Assembly: GCF_000350225.1 (NCBI RefSeq)
Contig: NW_005179289.1
Location: forward strand, 1-64,000
Reading direction: 5' to 3'
DNA from: Chondrus crispus
Lineage: Eukaryota > Rhodophyta > Florideophyceae > Gigartinales > Gigartinaceae
Length of the DNA stretch: 64,000 bases
The notes below the pieces were generated by a model. It saw only the letters and a list, made by a program, of their open reading frames with translations. It was not told where the DNA came from and did not search any database. Below are positions 10,501 through 18,713 of this stretch, in pieces. The position numbers and the translations under genes are program-made. Each line of letters opens with the position of its first letter. Position 1 is the stretch's first letter.

Positions 10501-11506
10501 TGAGAGATTTAACCGCACGCTGACTTCCGCGTTGCGAAAATACGTTGGAGAGCATCCCAAGGACTGGGACTTATTTAGCGACGCTGTGACGTTCGCCTAC
10601 AACACACAAGTTCATCGAACTACGAACATTGCGCCCTTCGAGCTGGTGTTGGCTCGGGCGCCGAGAAACATTGCGTTACAAGCGCAACCAACTTTGGAGA
10701 ACTTCAGCTCGTCACGAGCATACTACCTCAAATGGCAGTCGTGGTTGGAGAGCCTAATACGAAGCGCCGATAGGAGTTTGCAAAAGGAACAAGCCCGGTA
10801 CAAGCGAAATTTCGACGCACGCCTTCGCAAGCCGCAATACGAGATCCCACCAGGGTCCTACGTGTTCCTCCGGAAGGAGCAGGGCACGGCTAGCGAACCG
10901 AAACATAAGCTCGCACAAGTCGCTACAGGGCCTTATCAGGTCAGAAGATCGGATCAACATACGGTAGTCATTGCCATTGGCGATCAGGAGGAACGCGTAT
11001 CGCGAGACAGGGTGGAATTAGCCCCAAGCCCAATGGACCATGCGCCGATAACCGACCTACGTCAAGCGCTACAGTTCCTGGGAGAGCCGGAGTTAAACGA
11101 AGAAGGAGAGGCAACGGAGGACGAGGAACGTCCTCACACCCGTGCGCCTACGACAGGGGACCAGGATAATTTAGTTTGTCAAACGCCGACAGCGGAGACA
11201 CCTCCAAACCTACGCGAGCTCGGAACGTCCAGAGAAGAGGACGAGTTGGAAGATCTTCAGAAGGGGGAAGGAAACAGTTCAGAGAAAGGAGAGGAAACAG
11301 AGAACACGGAATATGTAATCGACCGGGTCGTCGACCACGATTATCAAAATGGTAATTTGATTCTCAAGGTGGAATGGTACGGTTATGCGCCCGAGGACGC
11401 GACGTGGGAGCCCATTGAGCAATTGCCCCGCAGTGCGGCCGTCACGTATTTCCGAAGGAAGAAATTACTCTTGCCGCCGCAAGTCGCGCACGCGCGAGCG
11501 GGGTAG
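7538..11506 (+). CDS. gypsy-1 Pol: protease end, reverse transcriptase, RNase H, integrase, chromodomain
   Basis: About 1322 codons, open throughout. Order: protease C-terminus (LILGADYCDRF); reverse transcriptase with FCIDYRRLN, SRMPFGLTNAPATFQ and YLDD at about residue 434; RNase H from about 580 (VDTDASDYQIG, SEKECLAVIWA); integrase with an HHCC finger (HPGG ... CAACAR) and catalytic Asp, Asp, Glu near 891, 951 and 987 (SDNGTQF, QANGQVERF); and a C-terminal chromodomain at about 1257-1315 (VEWYGYAPEDATWEP). Chromodomains in chromoviruses bind methylated histone H3 and steer integration. No in-frame ATG matches the real start. It is expected to be made as a frameshift fusion with the protease upstream. 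All catalytic residues look intact. Confidence 0.95.
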   Translation: MAAAEFIVCEKLAVPLILGADYCDRFVEAIYPRKKTVELADLSEVPIVRRFSTRKGKKNLVAGEEENDGKGERISPKVKVARATTIEPGTQRVVECTSKRVGLVVVQPYSSLYERHGLTCTNGVVQVEPDRPFRLLVANFRTYPVRVQKGQVVAELLPHPRAALESKTTIGEVLGIQERKKKNFPNSPKTPTGVTRGEPSDQAREDQPEERSAELSASASTKPQRRIEPPPPDVGDLDLSHMLEWLRERFRRMLKKYSRMWDGTLGEINTTVHRIELIPETCPIAQAPYRAGPRAREVEDAEVQKMLEAGVIEPAQSEWASPVLLVPKPDGSMRFCIDYRRLNAVTVKDTYPLLRMDECLDSLGDTKVFSALDAISGYWQMPIPEVDRDKTAFSCHSGLYCFSRMPFGLTNAPATFQRAMDILLSPFRWKCCLVYLDDIIIFSKSWEEHIVQVDEILSVLEKAGVKLKLRKCEFFVEKIKYLGHVVRPGTLEVDVARTAALEQVRYPRTQTQLRSFLGLCNVYRRFVPHYAKIARPLNQLLKKGQPVQLEGFDEPCKKAFNKLKDAILAPPVLALPKKDLPYSVDTDASDYQIGAALFQTHPDAQRKPIGFFSRTLAAAERNYSVSEKECLAVIWAVQTLRPYLYGEHFVVHTDHASLRWLMNVTDPSGRLIRWRLRLSEFDFEIKYKKGKANSQADALSSLRTAGETVDEIDDEIPCFMAEPAQGTVEDEESIDAADDILALEGGTAPDRLDQFQAVTPEELIREQAVDPFCNRIKEEMDAGKVRKFSTETEELEGTLCRTAAEFVQVVIPQSLRDRVLGLSHYAKLAGHPGGRKLYKTLTRYFYWPTMALDCYAVAKNCAACARERVKLRKNTKEMKLFTPKAPLEFVSIDILGELITTKRGKRYILVISDRYSKLVRTVPLKKISAAHIAQAFVHHWVFVYGPPVKLLSDNGTQFTARFFQNVCRILGIRNVFTTTYHPQANGQVERFNRTLTSALRKYVGEHPKDWDLFSDAVTFAYNTQVHRTTNIAPFELVLARAPRNIALQAQPTLENFSSSRAYYLKWQSWLESLIRSADRSLQKEQARYKRNFDARLRKPQYEIPPGSYVFLRKEQGTASEPKHKLAQVATGPYQVRRSDQHTVVIAIGDQEERVSRDRVELAPSPMDHAPITDLRQALQFLGEPELNEEGEATEDEERPHTRAPTTGDQDNLVCQTPTAETPPNLRELGTSREEDELEDLQKGEGNSSEKGEETENTEYVIDRVVDHDYQNGNLILKVEWYGYAPEDATWEPIEQLPRSAAVTYFRRKKLLLPPQVAHARAG

Positions 11507-14094
11507 GCCTCGTCAATAGAATTAGCCGATTAGGAAACACGGAAGAGTCAGAAGTTCGAAACGAACGGACCCGCAAGCAAGGAAAGTCGGAGCGAGAGGA
11601 GTCAGGCAGTCTTCCGTCGGGAACGCCTTTGCAAAAAGGGACTGACGAGCGGGTTACCCTCGAGTCGAGGGAGAAGGAGGGGAAAAGATACAGCTGATGT
11701 AGAGGCGCACGCGAGGGAGGCCGATCGAGAGAAAGTGAATGATGCGGGACGTGATAAGACCGCGAGTGAAATGTTGGAATTGTATTGGGGATGGTCCCCA
11801 TCAGGAGGCTCTCGAGTTTGAAGTGATGCAGTGACCAGCGTCGCGGAGAGAGAGTAAGGACAGTCGCCGGAAACGAGACCCCTCGGAGTGAGGAGAAGGG
11901 AAACGAAAGACTCAAGCGATTTTGCCTGGGACCCCCGTCCATGAATGAAATGGCCCGCGCGGCCAGGCCGTGGAAGGGAAGATGTACTGTAGTCTCAGGC
12001 CGGGGTAATTTACCTCCTTGGATACGATCACACGCGGCCGCCGCGTGCACGTGATGTGACGCCTAGATCGACAATCCGCCCTCATGGGGTGTGATTTAAT
12101 CAAAAGAAATTGGGGCTCGCTGCTGGTAAGCTGTCAAATGATCAGCACGAGTCGCAGACTGAACTCCGGCCATACGTCGAAAAATTAACTGCAATTAAGG
12201 AAAAAGCCCGCACTTGTACGAAACGTTGTTGGCAACCCCCACCGCCGACCGCACAAATGCTAGGGGCTCGCCACCGGCGAAGTTGCGATCGATCGCACAT
12301 GAGAGCACTTGCCAAGTTCGTTCGCAACACCTAAACCCCGCTCGACGAGCGAGAAGATGGGTCCACATGGACCACTGTTGCCCTGACCCATCGACACCAC
12401 GTGCAAGTACACGGCTACACAGCGCGGCGTGAAACATCATCATTACGGAGGAGCTTTGTCGCTCCCGCATCGAAGCCACACTACGAGTGACTTACTTACC
12501 GGCCTGCCGCCATAACCCCCCCATATCTTTCCTATGTTTCTGTTTTTGTCTTTGTTATTATTATTATTTTTTATGTTTGTTTTCTTTCACGCACAGAGCG
12601 CGAACCCCGCGTCGCGAACGGCGACGGACAAGAGTGGCGACGCCAACCGATCGAGGCCCCAAGAACAATTCAGAGCGGCGAACCGACAATCACCATCAAG
12701 TAACCATGCGGTGTGTCACACTGAGAAGAAGAACGAGTTGTTCTGCTGTTCATTGCGCAAGGGCGTTACGCCACGAAGTTCCGTCGACCGGCCAGGAGGA
12801 CAGTACTTTACAAGTGGAGGGCGAAGAGTCCGAAGGACCGAAGTTTATTCGGAAACCGAGGTCGTGCTCGTAATGAGAATCCGCCCCCACGAAGCCGTTC
12901 TACTGGTGGCTGCTCCGTTTTACTACCGACGGGAATTCCTAACAGCAGCTAGGGCCAACAGCTTAGAAAAAGGGGCAAAATTGGGGAGTCTTCATCGGAA
13001 ATGCGGTCCCGATGAACTGAGTGATACGAAGCTAAATTTTCTGTGTATTGGGTCTAGAGAGGACGCCTCGGAAAACGATGTCCAGGTGACTCAGGCGGCG
13101 CGCATGGGGGAACCCCCAATACTACGCAGATCGAACCCGTTGTTCTGACTACCCATCGAGAGCCGACGACTACTGATGTTCGCAAAAGCCTCGGTTTATG
13201 ACTGAAAGGTACTGAAGGGAAAGAAAAAAATAGAGAGGAGGATGGAGACGGGAAGTGACTGCTTTATGAACGAGGAGATCAAGGTACTCACGCCTTCCTT
13301 CATCGGCATGGTCATCTCGCTAAGAACCATTCTAACGGAAGAAAGCTTCACTCGACGAGCTACTTGACGACGATCCGTCTGCTGCGTGCGAAAAATACCG
13401 TCGCCAAGTTCTCATGTTCGCCCATACCTCAAGCGATGTATTGGGATGGTCCCCGTCGCTATCCCTCACCATGCTCTTCATTCATTCATCCTTGTTTAAT
13501 TTTCCTATCTTGTTATTTATTTGGTTTATATCTTGCTTCCCCGCTCCGTGGCCGGATCCTATTTCTTACGAAGGCGGAACGTGAGGCCGCGCCGATGCAC
13601 AGGGTCCAGAGGGCAAAAAGAGAATCAATAATTGTTGAAGGAGGCTACTGTATGGCGCTGGCTTTTACATTACGAAACGCGTCGAATCAAGATTGGATCG
13701 TTTGGAAAAGAAACACGGTGCGTCGGTCGTCAAGACAAAATGGAGAAGAGACGCGATGGTCTGAAGGGTATTTGCTCGTCAGCCGGATCAAATCACACCA
13801 ATTTGGTGTCCCTTCTTTGAAAGCCGGGATGTTTGGGTATAAAGCGAAACGACGCCTCTGTGCGAATTATTCGTAACAACGAAAATCGACGTCCATTCTA
13901 GGCGATAGCATGCCATCGAAGCACGAACGTTCGAGAAATCGATGATTTAACACTCACTCATGTTATGGGTCTGCCCGAACGAACCCCCTGGCCAGATTGA
14001 CAACGGCCGAGGCGAGCCACTTGCTACTGTGCCGAGCGGCGCTCGTTGAGGGTGAACCTAGACCGTGCGGCGCAGGGAAGGAGGACTTCGTCGG
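11507..14094 (+). other. gypsy-1 3' region between pol and the antisense gene, no firm gene
   Basis: No recognised domain. 11507-12480 has no convincing ORF on either strand. A T-rich, pyrimidine-rich tract (about 12528-12592) ends in CACGCACAG, a good 3' splice acceptor shape. An ORF overlaps it at 12534-13148, and another lacking a good start covers 13364-13876. This tail has no equivalent in copia elements. Gypsy-3 also has a long 3' region with extra ORFs. Confidence 0.6.
12534..13148 (+). CDS. hypothetical ORF in gypsy-1 3' region, hydrophobic N-terminus
   Basis: ATG at 12534, 204 residues, not recognised. Residues 1-20 are almost all Leu, Phe, Val and Met, and could act as a signal peptide or anchor. 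However, they are encoded by a T-rich tract that looks like a splice-acceptor pyrimidine tract, so the hydrophobicity may be accidental. The rest is polar with several Cys residues and no motif I know. The envelope position after pol makes an env-like gene conceivable, but there is no sequence support for one. Confidence 0.25.
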   Translation: MFLFLSLLLLLFFMFVFFHAQSANPASRTATDKSGDANRSRPQEQFRAANRQSPSSNHAVCHTEKKNELFCCSLRKGVTPRSSVDRPGGQYFTSGGRRVRRTEVYSETEVVLVMRIRPHEAVLLVAAPFYYRREFLTAARANSLEKGAKLGSLHRKCGPDELSDTKLNFLCIGSREDASENDVQVTQAARMGEPPILRRSNPLF

Positions 14095-14322
14095 TCAAGA
14101 AGAATCATCGTAACGTACTGCATCGGTACGAAGAACGTACCAGTTCTCATCCCAAGGGAACTGTGTCTGATCGTAGACGTTTGAAACTGTCGACTGTGCG
14201 ACACTGATCACACGCAGGCTGATGTCTAAAAGACGACCGTTCGTAGCCGAAGTGACAAAGAAGGACGAAACCAGGTCGGTTGAAATGCTTCGTCGCGTAG
14301 CGGCCTGAGACGGACTTGGCAT
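14095..14322 (-). pseudogene. possible downstream segment of the gypsy-1 antisense gene
   Basis: Minus-strand stretch of 75 residues. Its segment LVSSFFVTSATNGRLLDI resembles IVAKRFIWSSVDGRLYVL of the antisense ORF in gypsy-3 (nt about 34640-34700 there), and both are followed by a Trp/Tyr/Asp-rich stretch. Just upstream on the minus strand are TTACTAAAT and then CTCAG, resembling an intron branch point and acceptor. The piece could be a second exon of the antisense gene, or a remnant left after decay. Similarity is short and judged by eye. Confidence 0.4.
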
Positions 14323-15042
14323 TTAGTAATTTAGGGGAGAGAGCAGAGCTCTGGGATGATGGTGAACGAACCGGTGGACCCTTTCGACAGTGCTGATTTG
14401 TCGACTGCTCTGAGTGATCGAACGCCGAAGGCCTATATTAACTTCGACAGCTGGTTGCCTCGAATGCTTAAGAGACCGGAGGAGGACGAAGGGGACCCCC
14501 CTCCCCGCTTCATTTTGTGTTTTCGATGGAGACCTTGCCGAGGAAAAATTCGTTGAGGAATAATTGTTGGACGAGAGACGACAGCTGGGACAGCGTTTAC
14601 GAGATGCCGTTAAAAGCGGAGGGTACCCACACTGAGAGTGGCGGATTTAAATGGAACACACGCAGGCATTCCACCGACGGGAAACTTCAAGGCTCAATTA
14701 TCACCTGATCTCAAAGGGGTTTATTCGCTTTGCCGAGGAAGCCGAGCTTTACTGAAAGCGGGTCGTCGTCGACGCGCTCAAGCCGTGACCCCACAGAAAA
14801 CAAAAGACACGGGAAGTTCGTCGAAAACTACGAACGTTTTTAGTACTGCTAATTCTCAAGTTCGTAGTTGCCAAGGGGACGGAGGACTATAAATTATTCA
14901 CTTTGGAAGGAAGTTTGCACCACGTTGCGTGCGCATGTAAGCGCGCTATGATTGAGATTTCCCCAAGACCGGTTGCCGGTTTGGAGACCAAGGAGAGGAA
15001 ACCCCATAGCAGGGGTTAATGTGTTTGTCGTCGACGGGATAT

Positions 15043-16041
15043 TCAAGGGCGGCATGGAAAACCGAAAAACCGAAAATGATGAGGGCAACCTTGGAGGCGC
15101 AATGACGCGAGTCGGTTGAGGAAGGGAAGTATTTTATTCTGTCTCACGGTCGTCGACCTCTGGCGGAGGAAACAGGAAAAGGACAACGGCATTCTGAATA
15201 AGGGGTGGAGGGGAAAGTAACAAGGATGCACGCGCTGTAGCAGACGTGACCACAAGAGAAGGAAAAGAGAAGGTAATAGGGGGTGTGCAACTGCAGTAGC
15301 AGAGGTGCACAGAAAAAGGGTAAGAGAAGAAATACAGTAACGAGGAAGAGAGAAGGAAAGTGGAAATAGGAAGATGCAACCGCGGCGACGGGGCGTATAC
15401 AAAAAAAAGAGGAGGTTGTCAAGGTAATCACGCTCCCCCTCCGTGCGAAACTTCCACGTGTCACATCCGAAGGACGGAGGGATGAGGGCATCGGATAGGG
15501 ATAGGTCCAGGCGGTCGAGGACGGCTTCCATGAACCGCAGGGATAGGCCCTGTCGGCCACGAGGGGAGGAACGACGCAGGATAGAAGGGGGAATGGCGAC
15601 ACGGGCACGCCAATCGTAGGAGGAAATGGCTTGAAGGGGAAGGTGACCCGGTAACATCCCCGCACCGTCAGCAAAGTCGCGCCCGATGTTAGTGACGTCG
15701 CGCACGTCGATGGCGGAAAACCAAGGAGTGGCCGCGTACAGTAAGGGATAGTCGCGCATGGATTTACCTTGGAGCTCGCCTAGTGAGGGGTATCGACAAG
15801 GGGCTGATGAAGGATGGAGATCGGGATGAAAGACCGGTTCAAGAACGTTGGTGTTCGGGGGAAGTCGGGGTATAGAAGGAAGGTCGCTAAGAATGGAAGG
15901 CGTGTGTGAGAAGCCCACACCGCGGCGACCGCGGGCGGTATGTCCGACAGTGGGATCCGATGAAGGAAACATGGAGATCGTCTTACTCTCACACGAGCGG
16001 CGACCGATGGTCGGAAGAAAAAGGAAGAAGTTGGGAAGCAA
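15043..16041 (-). CDS. gypsy-1 antisense ORF, conserved family of unknown function
   Basis: Minus strand, opposite to gag-pol, opening just inside the 3' LTR. The open frame starts at a TTG; the first ATG is at 15972. Residues about 88-214 of the open frame align with residues 111-238 of a frame antisense to gypsy-3 pol (33567-34520). Shared blocks are EL(Q/R)G(K/R), PLL, LPGxLxLxA and a strong DTWxxRTEGxxxYxxNL. After about residue 220 (left of about 15380) the frame turns into pyrimidine-derived Leu/Ser/Phe-rich sequence and probably no longer reflects the gene. I recognise no known domain. Conservation in two diverged elements at the same place and orientation argues for a real protein. 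Confidence 0.65.
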   Translation of the reverse strand: MLPNFFLFLPTIGRRSCESKTISMFPSSDPTVGHTARGRRGVGFSHTPSILSDLPSIPRLPPNTNVLEPVFHPDLHPSSAPCRYPSLGELQGKSMRDYPLLYAATPWFSAIDVRDVTNIGRDFADGAGMLPGHLPLQAISSYDWRARVAIPPSILRRSSPRGRQGLSLRFMEAVLDRLDLSLSDALIPPSFGCDTWKFRTEGERDYLDNLLFFLYTPRRRGCIFLFPLSFSLPRYCISSLTLFLCTSATAVAHPLLPSLFLLLWSRLLQRVHPCYFPLHPLFRMPLSFSCFLRQRSTTVRQNKILPFLNRLASLRLQGCPHHFRFFGFPCRP

Positions 16042-16070
16042 GGGAGTGAAGCCGCTGCGCGAGAGCGCTC

Positions 16071-16082
16071 AGAAGGGGGATA
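16071..16082 (+). other. polypurine tract of gypsy-1
   Basis: AGAAGGGGGATA directly upstream of the 3' LTR. The same AGAAGGGGGAT occurs, inverted, next to the gypsy-3 3' LTR. It would prime plus-strand DNA synthesis. Confidence 0.85.
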
Positions 16083-17234
16083 TGTAGTGCAATACCCGTC
16101 TCGGGTAGGGGGCAGGAAGGAAGTGAAAAAGGAAAAAAAATGGATACTGTAGTCCGGGGTTGGGGACACGCGTGTGCGACGAAGCGCACGATTATTTTAA
16201 TTATTTAATTTTATTTAATAATTAGATCTAGAATCTAGAGCCGGGAGCTACTGTACTCGCCCCGGCGGGGCTCTATATAACTTAGCCCTTTGACCGAACA
16301 AGTCAATAAACCAACCCGAGTTGCCGGAGTTGAATGTCGCCTTGGTCGAAGTCCGTCTCTACCAAGACGCTCCCTTTTACCTAAGCCTACGGCATCCTTC
16401 AGCGCTCGGGGGTCCCATTCCTTTTTCCTTTATTTCCCAACGAAACCGAGTTGCCGGAGTTGACTGTCGCCTTGGTCGAAGTCCGTCTCTATCAAGACGC
16501 TCCCTTTTACCTAAGCCTACGGCATCCTCTATCGCTCGGGGTTCCCTTTTCTCTTTCCTTTATTTCCCTATTCTTTTCTATCTCTAATTCTACCTATTTT
16601 TCCCTTATCTTGTGTTGGTGCCATCGGCCTAGGTTGCGACCGAACCGGTGTAGGTGTTTCGAGCCATCGGGCGACACAGTTGACGTAGCGCTGCTACTGT
16701 GACCCATTTTCCGACGGAGACCGTTGCAACGACGTCTCCCTCGAAGGGCTCCGTCGTAGTACGAGCCAGTGTTGGTACCACCGGGGTCGGTTGCGACCGA
16801 ACCGGTGTAGGTGTTTCGAGCCATCGAGCGGCACGGTTGACGTAGCGCTGCTACTTTCATTTCATCCCGTCGGGCTGCGTTGCGACGCCCCCGTCGAAGG
16901 CCTTGTCGCGTTACAAGGTGTCGAAGAAGCTCAACGAGCATTGGCCTTACAACCCAGTGGAACCGGGGTACCTACGTACGCGCCCCACTCCACACTCATG
17001 GAGCAGATCTCTTCGCAAGTCTCTACCACACCGATCCCGGGCCGGGCTATTTCTCTGTGCCCCGCCCCCATCAGGGATCCGTGCTACTACGAGTCGCAAG
17101 CTCGTTTAAACGGAGAAGGGAGAGTCGGACACTCCGTAGCGCTGTGCCGTTGGCAGTTCTTCTTTTTGTTGCTGTTGTTGTTTTTGCTGGACCATCGGAC
17201 CGCGGTCTCTGCCCGACAGGCGCATTGCACTACA
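16083..17234 (+). repeat. 3' LTR of gypsy-1
   Basis: 1152 bp, same ends, TATA box and tandem duplications as the 5' LTR. A one-base indel and about eight or nine substitutions separate the two by eye, roughly 0.8 percent. Followed by target duplication TGGCG (17235-17239). Confidence 0.95.
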
Positions 17235-17341
17235 TGGCGTCGTGCCTGTAAGTGCGACTGAGGGGGCATGATGGAAGAGAACCCTCCGTCGCGGTGGTAG
17301 AATTGCCTTGATATGTTGGTCTATAAAGGTGGTCCCTAATA
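17235..17341 (-). pseudogene. gypsy-2 protease C-terminal fragment
   Basis: Minus-strand reading continues the protease frame that is cut at 25412 on the far side of copia-A. Across the junction it gives the typical retropepsin end (DCILLGTTFIDQH, then ILPPRRRVLFH). At its left end it runs into gypsy-1, and the frame resumes at 3327. The first five bases (17235-17239) are the TGGCG duplication and the last five (17337-17341) the TAATA duplication. Confidence 0.88.
17337..17341. repeat. target-site duplication of full-length copia-A, left copy (TAATA)
   Basis: TAATA immediately left of the element (17342) and again immediately right of it (25412-25416). Confidence 0.92.
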
Positions 17342-18701
17342 TAATGGTAGGTTCAGAGGGGCAAGGGAAAGAAGGAGGGCAGGCTGATGTGTGTGAGTGA
17401 AGGAGTTGGTGCCGACGTTTACTTTGAAGTCGTTTTCCTGCAATACTTATACACTTGGAGTGCTACACTATCGCTCTACTCCGACTCCCAGTAAACCATA
17501 CTCTACTGTGCGCGACCAAGCGCGGTCCTCTTGTGGCCCGACCATACTGTTCGATTTCCACCTTACGAATCGATTCGTAACTATTAGCTCACAACTATTT
17601 CTACACATTCCAAATGACTGTAAACCATGGCCCTATGCATGCAACTGTTTCACACCTTACTAATCTGCATCCAGTTATGCCAGACTTCATTGTTGTGCAA
17701 CGAACAACTTGGCACTTGTTTATTTCCAACAACGCAAACGTCTTTCATATCACAATCGCCATACGTATCCTTGTTTCTCACCTTACTAATTTCGCCAAGC
17801 ACTGTCAGATAATTATGGCAAGTTATAACAATGTGCATCCAGACTTTCTACACAACTCACATGAGAGTACATGTAAATCACACGAGTACTGTCATGAACT
17901 TGCATCCAACGGCGCACCATGACAAGAGCACAGTGCAACGGCGCGTGCTCACGCAAGACTCGCATACAGCGTGACGCGTACACAGAATAATCGCACAACT
18001 GTATTCCTCTCGCAAGAAGTACTTGTTGTACATTTTGATTCACATGTACTGTACTCGGACACGCGCAGGATCGCAAACAGTCTGACACTGTAAAACTGTA
18101 AACCCTCATGTGCATACACCTGGATGCGTGTACATGTGTACGTACACGAATCCACCTGGCTACGTGTACATGTGTACACGGCATACATGTGTCCCGCCCG
18201 GGGGCCCCATGCAATTACCCATTACAACCATGGCAAACCACTTGACACCCCCAAAACAACGTAATTATGGCATATACAGGCCATTTAAAGTACATCACAA
18301 GGCCAATGACGCACACGTGGACAACGCTCGACCAATAGATTTGCAGCATTAGACCTGAGGGCCAATAGAATTGCAGTATTTCCTGTGTAGTCTATAGTGC
18401 TACGGGCCAAGGTTCCACTTGGCAAAACTATGCATATTTGCATGACCCTCCGAGAGGCCACTTTCGTCCCCGGAACCGCAAAATCTGGGATTTTGCACGT
18501 GTCATGTCGTGATATGGGTAAGAGCGCCTGGACCGTGCAGTCATGTACACGTGTGACTCAATTTTGACCTTTTCAGATAACAGCATGTGGTCGCACATTT
18601 TCAATAGATATGGGGTGAGGGTCCGGACCGTCGAGTCATGTACACGTGTCGCTCGATTCTGCACTCTCCAGATAACAGCATGTGGTCGCACATTTTCAAT
18701 A
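17342..18701 (-). repeat. 3' LTR of full-length copia-A, with extra 95-bp terminal unit
   Basis: On the minus strand it starts TATTGAAAATG and ends CCATTA. Its first 95 bp (18607-18701) are followed by a second LTR start at 18606. The outer unit matches the start of the solo LTR at 40447, and the inner part matches copy A1 (1916). Confidence 0.92.
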
Positions 18702-18713
18702 CCTCCCCTCGAT
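18702..18713 (-). other. polypurine tract of copia-A
   Basis: Minus-strand ATCGAGGGGAGG directly before the 3' LTR, identical to the tract of copy A1 (1904-1915). Confidence 0.88.

Larger units (their letters stand above)
3328..17234 (+). mobile_element. gypsy-1: full-length 13.9 kb Ty3/gypsy chromodomain element
   Basis: Complete structure: LTRs 3328-4480 and 16083-17234, 5-bp target duplication TGGCG on both sides, primer-binding region at 4485, gag from 4748, pol to 11506, polypurine tract at 16071. LTR ends form an 11-bp inverted repeat (TGTAGTGCAAT). The two LTRs differ at roughly nine positions by eye, so insertion is fairly recent. The 4.6 kb between pol and the 3' LTR is unusually long and carries an antisense ORF. 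Gag and protease frames are broken, so this copy is probably non-autonomous unless recoding is used. Confidence 0.95.

Noticed and set aside
11442..12050. Minus-strand 202-codon ORF overlapping the end of gypsy-1 pol
   Set aside because: No similarity to the antisense family, low-complexity Ser/Arg/Pro/Leu composition, and no conserved counterpart in gypsy-3.
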